DNA of 64,000 nt, from NCBI GenBank assembly GCA_036971475.1, contig JBAIZL010000003.1, positions 86,723,042 to 86,787,041 of the forward strand, given 5' to 3'. Source of the stretch: Prosapia bicincta (lineage: Eukaryota > Arthropoda > Insecta > Hemiptera > Cercopidae). The position numbers and the translations under genes are program-made. Shown here in pieces: positions 59,096 to 64,000 of the stretch; the stretch's first letter is position 1; the number at the start of each line of letters is the position of its first letter. Under the pieces are notes generated by a model. The model did not search any database, had not been told where the DNA came from, and was given only the letters and a program-made list of their open reading frames with translations.

Positions 59096-60400
59096 ATTGT
59101 GAATTAGCTCCTGGAAAAGAGGGATCGTCCTAAATTGGTTGTGATTAACCTAAAACAATTGTAGCTAGTGGTAAACTGATTGATTAACAAACAACAATGT
59201 AATAATTAACATTGTTACCAGTAACAATGGATACATTGGGTAACAATTGGTAACTGTTCAATTACATTGTTGTCAGTGATACTGTTTTTGACACATTACA
59301 TATTTATAGGTTATGGTTTAGTAGAAAGGGAGCGAGATGACAGAGCAGAGCATAGTAGATATACTGTCCTGCCACCGTCTGGTCACTGATGTCGCAGAGA
59401 ACAGACAGGTGTGTACACAGCTGTAAGAGCGCTCAACCATGGCCCTCCACCTCTGCCACAACACCTGTGTATTGTACACTACCGGTGCCGTGTACAATAT
59501 GTAACGAAAGATTTTACCAACCTAACTACACTGTGCACTCTCAATAACAGCCTAGAGATATAAAGTTCGCCTGCGATTAGAATTGCCTTTTCGTACCTAG
59601 TTTTAACATGGTTTACTTTAAATGTTTTAAGTCCGGATGTTTTTCTTTTTTTTATTAGAAAATATATATTTTTTTAGATTTTATGAAAAATACTAAAGTT
59701 TTTTTAAACAAGCTTAAAGTATGAATAAAATAACTTAAAGCTTAAAAAACTTTTTAACTTTTTTTAGGATTAGGATGTTTTAAATAGTGTAACATTTATA
59801 TTATATATATTAAGTATATATTTCGTTTTAAAGCAGTATCGTAGCCTACGTAACCAAAAACCAAAATTTGGTTCTCAACTAGTTACCGATATATCGTTAT
59901 TAGGTTTTCCATTCCAAAACACAAAAACGTATTGAAAAGTCTGGTAACTTAATATACCTTTAGTTAATCTCATATGTTTACAACAAAAATTTAAACTTTA
60001 CATAAATGTAAACAAATGTTTACAATTACTTATGAACAACGCGGCACCAAATAAATAATTATCCAAGTCTGGGAAACCGTTTGAGAAATTGAAGTTGCGT
60101 TTTTTATTAATGTCTTCTACCTTGCTGGTTTTAAAAATACTTCAGATAAATAATACACTTTAGAATGTTTTCTAACTAATAATAATAATAATTAGTACAT
60201 ATAAGAATGCATAAAACCGTTTGTATTTTAAGACATAATATAGTTTTGACTTTACAAATAAGCTACTTGCCGAAGATATAATTTTTAATAAATTTACGAA
60301 AACTTACTCGAACAAAATTTTTTGATCGGACTAAGCGTTCTTTATCATTGCCTAGGTTGGCCGCTAGATGGGGTTGTTGAAATTAGGCGGTATCCCTCTT
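59096..60400. other. Spacer; includes a GC-richer patch at 59.33-59.52 kb
   Basis: At 59180-59290 short ACAATGTAA/TTACATTGTT-type words recur in both orientations. At 59330-59520 a GC-richer patch holds an ATG in good context (CTCAACCATGG, 59439) opening only 21 codons. Not enough for a gene call. Confidence 0.4.
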
Positions 60401-61552
60401 TATCCCTTAGCATAAGGATGTCCTACCCCCAAGGGTTCCTGCATGATCTGTCGCAGGATTTTCCTGGCGGGGGTTTTTTTCTAGGTTTTTCATTCCACTC
60501 TTAGCACTCTTGTTACTCTTTCATTTCACAATCTCCTGATTCCCTATGAAAAGAGCTTATTAACTTAGTACATGGGTAATCAATTCCGTTTCCTTCACGC
60601 GCGGTAGGGATACTAACTGCAGCGCATGTGAGACGAAAATAGCTCGCTAGAGATGGGCTGTCACAAGGGCTTAGCGGAGTTCTGGGGGCATAGACCCGAG
60701 TAAACAAACGTATGTTGCGCAGCATATTCACGTATTCTTCACCCATCTGGGACCATGCAGGTTCTTCACGCACACGCAGATTCCAGTTATTCCAAAACAA
60801 GGTTTTGCGAATAATCACGAAGGCACCTAGATTAACTCTTCTTCACACAGACTTGAAAGTGAGTTTTGTCAAAGAACACCTCTGTTGGTTAGCAACAAGG
60901 CTCTACAAACAGGTCCACGCACATACAACATCCACACTCATTTCCTCACTGGGTAGGTACGACTCTGCCTACGACGCAGACAGGTGGACGCAGTCCCTAC
61001 TGACCTTCTAGCTCTAATCCTAAAGCTATAGACAAAATGTACATTCTATTATTTATTTGCTTCTCATTTCTGTAACGGGTGCCTCTTGGATACGCCCTGA
61101 GGGACGCAGCTACGCCACAACGGAGGTATTAATTTTACATTGTATGCCATATCCGTTTCGAGTAGCCAGCAGAAGAAGAGGTTCATGCCATTCCCACAAT
61201 AGCCTCACTAACAAAGTATTTGTAAGGTAATACTTATTATTATCCTTTAGAATAAGGTGAACCCCCAAGGTTCCTACATGATACGTCACGGAATTTTTTC
61301 TGGCAGTGTTACATTCTTGCCAGGTTTTTTCATCCCGCTCTTACGCGACACTTACCGTACTGTTTCATTTCACTATCTCTTTATCTACACGGAAAGAGCT
61401 CATCAGCTCGTTACATGAGCAATCTATACCGATTCCTTAACTCACGGTCGAGATACTAACCGCAAGCTCATGTGAGACAGAGGCAGCTCGCTAGGGAATG
61501 GGTGTCACGAGGCCTCGGCGGGTTTTGAGGGCCTAATGGGCAACAAAACATT
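60401..61552 (+). mobile_element. Jockey-like LINE 3' fragment between two diverged direct repeats
   Basis: Two direct repeats of about 300 bases (60401-60708 and 61241-61552) share AGGATTTTCCTGGC/GGAATTTTTTCTGGC, CATGTGAGAC and CTCGCTAG and are clearly diverged. Between them is the C-terminal part of a LINE ORF2. The order suggests either two nested copies of one LINE tail or insertion into another repeat. Confidence 0.65.
60712..61011 (+). pseudogene. Jockey-like reverse transcriptase, C-terminal fragment
   Basis: The 99-codon frame reads LRSIFTYSSPIWDHAG, then LQ-like FQLFQNKVLRIITKAPR, then LHTDLKVSFVKEH. This is the conserved R-x-x-x-x-Y-x-x-P-x-W...Q-N-K-x-L-R-x-I-x-x-A-P-x-x...D-L segment (thumb region) near the end of Jockey-clade ORF2. 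Reverse-transcriptase catalytic motifs and the endonuclease are missing upstream, so the copy is 5'-truncated. The stop at 61009-61011 is probably the natural end. Confidence 0.8.
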
Positions 61553-61980
61553 TTTACAAAAAGCAGGTTTTTATAATATGACCAAACTGAGTTTGTGATT
61601 AGTATTATGTTTGTAAATTTAATGTTATTATTTAGCGTTTTGCTATATTTGTGAACTTCCTATAGTTACAATTTCATAGTTATAGCCAATATGAGGGGCA
61701 AACGAGTCCCTGTAATTGTGAATTGAGATGTTAACGTTAGTTTCTGTTTTTATTTGGCTGTAGCTAAAATGACCGCTAATGCAAACGAGGTCAAAGGTGT
61801 GTTTCCACTAATGCATTTTTTTATGTAAAAGGGTTTTGTCTGACAGATGCCGTAATATCAAACCTAAACCACTATCACGAAATCTTTGGGTACTGTAGAC
61901 CGCCATTAGTGTAATAATGTAGCCAGATATGCATCGATCAACGTCTATATTCGTGCACAATGCTACAGGATGTAATATTA
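61553..61980. other. AT-rich spacer, nothing recognised
   Basis: No feature supported. Confidence 0.5.
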
Positions 61981-62070
61981 CAGTAATTGTACTGCATTTA
62001 CCAACATTTTGCGTAATTGTACTGCATTTACCAACATTTTGCGTAATTGTACTGTATTTACCAACATTTT
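61981..62070. repeat. 30-bp tandem repeat, 3 units
   Basis: Three copies of GTAATTGTACTGCATTTACC plus AACATTTTGC, the last with one substitution. Confidence 0.95.
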
Positions 62071-62529
62071 TACATTTCTAAATATTATTTTCTTTGTTTT
62101 TATTAGTTGGAATAGAAAATAGTAAATGTAATAGTTAAGGGATGATTTTTTTACCTATAAAAACTGTGGCCAAACCTTTACCTAAATAAAGGGTTGCATC
62201 TCCTTAGAGATAGTTATCTATAATGTTAACCTATACGTTTTACCTTAAAACGTGACAATAGAAACATAACAAAGAGTAATAGATCATGCTATATTTTGTA
62301 TGTGTAATATTTCCCTGCATCCAGAATGAGGTGGTGACGTCATCACTTAACATTCTATCGAAATCAGAACAATTCCACCCTCGAGGTATATCTATATAGC
62401 TTTTATATGAGTACGATTCTCTGTCTTTCTCTGCCGAATTGTCCCGAAGTTTTCCGAAGCGAAACAACAGTAGGTGCATGCTAAAATCTGTTTTCCTGTT
62501 TACTTGGAAGTTATGTTGCAATAATTTTT
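62071..62529. other. Spacer with one CRE octamer
   Basis: TGACGTCA at 62335-62342. The minus-strand 93-codon frame at 62240-62521 is not recognisable. Confidence 0.4.
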
Positions 62530-62960
62530 ATGTACGAGGTTCATTAAATAATTAAAGAGATAAACAAACCTGGAGAAGAAAACGTTAATTGTTTTTACGA
62601 AACAAGTCTTTTCCTATTCTTCAACATAGTCTCAATCAACATTTATGCATTAGTCTCAATGGGCTACTAGCTTTTTCATATTGGCTGCAAAGAACTCTTT
62701 GTCTTGGTGAGGAGTCAATTCCCCACAAATTTCATTTTGTCCTCGTTATCCTAGAACTCCTTACTACGTAATGACTCCTCCAGAGAACCAAACAAATGGA
62801 AATCAGAGGGTGCTATAAAAGAGAGGAGGCAGTACCTCCCAGCCTATTTTATCAACAGGTCAATGAGTAACAAGAGGTCGTGCGTTGTCTTGCAGAGAAT
62901 TATCCTTCTCCTCACAGATTCACGTCGTTTCTCTGTCACGGCTGACTTCATCTTATTAAA
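62530..62960 (-). pseudogene. Decayed mariner transposase, C-terminal half
   Basis: On the minus strand, joined shifted frames give a TTHDLLLLIDLL-like segment (the D-N-A-R-P-H region, damaged), then APSDFHLFGSLEESL, the conserved block after the mariner S-P-D-L-A-P motif. Next come NEICGELTPHQDKEFFAA-like sequence in one frame and LVAH followed by INVD. The right end, TACGAGGTTCATTAAATAAT at 62532-62551, resembles a mariner terminal repeat. Part of the Y-S-P-D-L-A motif is deleted and stops are many, so it is inactive. Confidence 0.75.
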
Positions 62961-63136
62961 AAACTTTTTCTGGTAGGCCTGGAATTGGCTGTTTATTGAC
63001 ATAAATAATGCTCCATTGTTTACATTTTCTTTTTTTCATCCATTTTTAATTTACTTCTTTTATATTCTGAATTATTGTTATTTATTACATTTGTGTTTTT
63101 ACATTTTATTTGTGTTTACATTTGTGTAAAAACATT

Positions 63137-63236
<100 letters not shown>

Positions 63237-63552
63237 ACATATATTTATAACGGTAAGTCTTGTTAAAATTTTCAATCGTAAATAAAATACTTATATTCAT
63301 CCACTCAAGTTTAAATAGACTTTTTTAAACTTTTATTAGATGACACTTGATATTCATTAAGTTTTTTCAAATATTAATTCATTAATTAAATTTAATTAAT
63401 TAATATCACTTTTTATATAGCCACTTAATTTGTGATTCTGTCATATGTATTAATTCTTGAATTTTGTAGTCCATTACGTCCGGTGAATCTTAATTAATCA
63501 CTTTTACATTAGCTTATGACCATCCGAACTTTAAATTTTGTAAAACCTTGAG

Positions 63553-63597
63553 ACAGAACGTTTTCGATCGCTATGTGGCGATCTTTATCATTGTCTT
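63553..63597 (-). ncRNA. Hammerhead-like motif, mutated core (left arm)
   Basis: Minus strand: AGACA, ATGATAA in place of CTGATGA (C3 and G8 changed), extra A, stem II GATCG...CGATC intact, GAA, AACGTT, C, TGTCT pairing with AGACA. Stems are preserved but two core positions are lost, so it should be inactive. Confidence 0.6.
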
Positions 63598-63603
63598 CCA
63601 TAG

Positions 63604-63650
63604 AAAACACCGATGAGGATCGCCACATAGCGATTGAAAACTTTCTGTCT
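63604..63650 (+). ncRNA. Hammerhead-like motif, mutated core (right arm)
   Basis: The core reads CCGATGA (U4 changed), then an extra G, stem II GATCG/CGATT, GAA, AACTTT in place of the AACGTT palindrome, C, TGTCT. It is the decayed counterpart of the motif at 30155-30200. Confidence 0.6.
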
Positions 63651-63720
63651 TTGTAAGATTTTAGAAATTTACAAAATTTAACGTTCGGATGGTCATAAAC
63701 TAATGTTAAAGTTATTAATT

Positions 63721-64000
63721 ATATTATTTGTAATTATTTAATAAAAAAGTAACTAAAATAATTTATTTTTGCCCTTTGTAGGAATTTACTTATTTTTTTT
63801 TTATATTACTTGTTTATGATTTATTACCTAAGCATGAATCTTATCCAAAATCTAAATATATTTGGAAACTTATTTTTATTTCGCCTCGTACGAACACTGC
63901 CGGTTGCGCAAACTCGCCCTTTAGCTGTGATGCAATTCCTTTAGTATATTTACGATTTCATTTTACGCTAGACATTTGTTCGTAGCGTGTTTTTCCCAAA
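63721..64000. other. AT-rich spacer, nothing recognised
   Basis: No feature supported. Confidence 0.5.

Larger units (their letters stand above)
63440..63720. mobile_element. Palindromic Penelope-like remnant with two hammerhead motifs
   Basis: The left part carries AATTCTTGAATTTTGTAGTC and AGCTTATGACCATCCGAACT. The right part mirrors it with CGTTCGGATGGTCATAAACT. Both arms match the 3' tail of the Penelope-like element at 30160-30295. Each arm includes a hammerhead-like motif facing away from a 10-base centre, and the entire coding body is absent. Confidence 0.8.

Overview
This window reads as gene-poor, repeat-dominated nuclear DNA from an arthropod, most likely an insect, though I cannot name the species. 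The evidence is its AT-rich composition, abundant (TA)n, (CA/GT)n and (CT/GA)n microsatellites, and decayed Jockey-like and R1-like non-LTR retrotransposons, Tc1/mariner transposases, a Penelope-like retroelement and tRNA-derived SINEs. I see no operons, bacterial signals, rRNA, CRISPR or complete protein-coding gene. Most open frames are microsatellite translations, tandem-repeat translations or chance.

Layout. 1-10.1 kb: AT-rich spacer with a LINE remnant (1.59-2.0 kb), a candidate terminal exon (2.42-2.67 kb), a microsatellite-linked dispersed repeat (3.6-3.9 kb) and a MITE (8.9 kb). 10.1-22.2 kb: a minisatellite belt with units of 78, 40, 47, 39 and about 75 bp, interrupted by hammerhead-like motifs (14.9-15.1 kb) and very long microsatellites. 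22.2-34.7 kb: two candidate exons (22.20-22.29 kb plus strand, 24.39-24.53 kb minus strand) among mobile elements: a 290-bp duplicated element, an R1-like LINE remnant, a Penelope-like element with a GIY-YIG domain, a pogo/Tigger-type MITE, a SINE and several palindromic hammerhead mini-elements. 35-46.6 kb: 23-bp and 24-bp minisatellites, a second SINE, retroelement insertions and two more hammerhead motifs. 46.6-55 kb: an 8.3-kb satellite of about 49-bp units containing a recent 2,692-bp tandem duplication. 55-64 kb: a 42-bp minisatellite, two dead Tc1/mariner-superfamily transposases, a Jockey-like LINE tail and a palindromic Penelope remnant.

The most striking observation is a set of about a dozen hammerhead-ribozyme-like motifs, often in inverted pairs. 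One lies just 3' of the Penelope-like ORF. The intact ones share two unusual traits: one extra nucleotide between the conserved A9 and stem II, and a stem III made of a loop-less palindrome (AACGTT, ACGCGT, AAGCTT or ATGTACAT), which would favour dimeric folding. Hammerheads in Penelope-like elements are known. The density, the diversity of subfamilies in one 64-kb window, and the ORF-less palindromic copies embedded in (TA)n arrays are what deserve a second look.

The candidate exons rest on an open frame, splice-like borders and composition only. Nothing in the window supports a functional pathway assignment.
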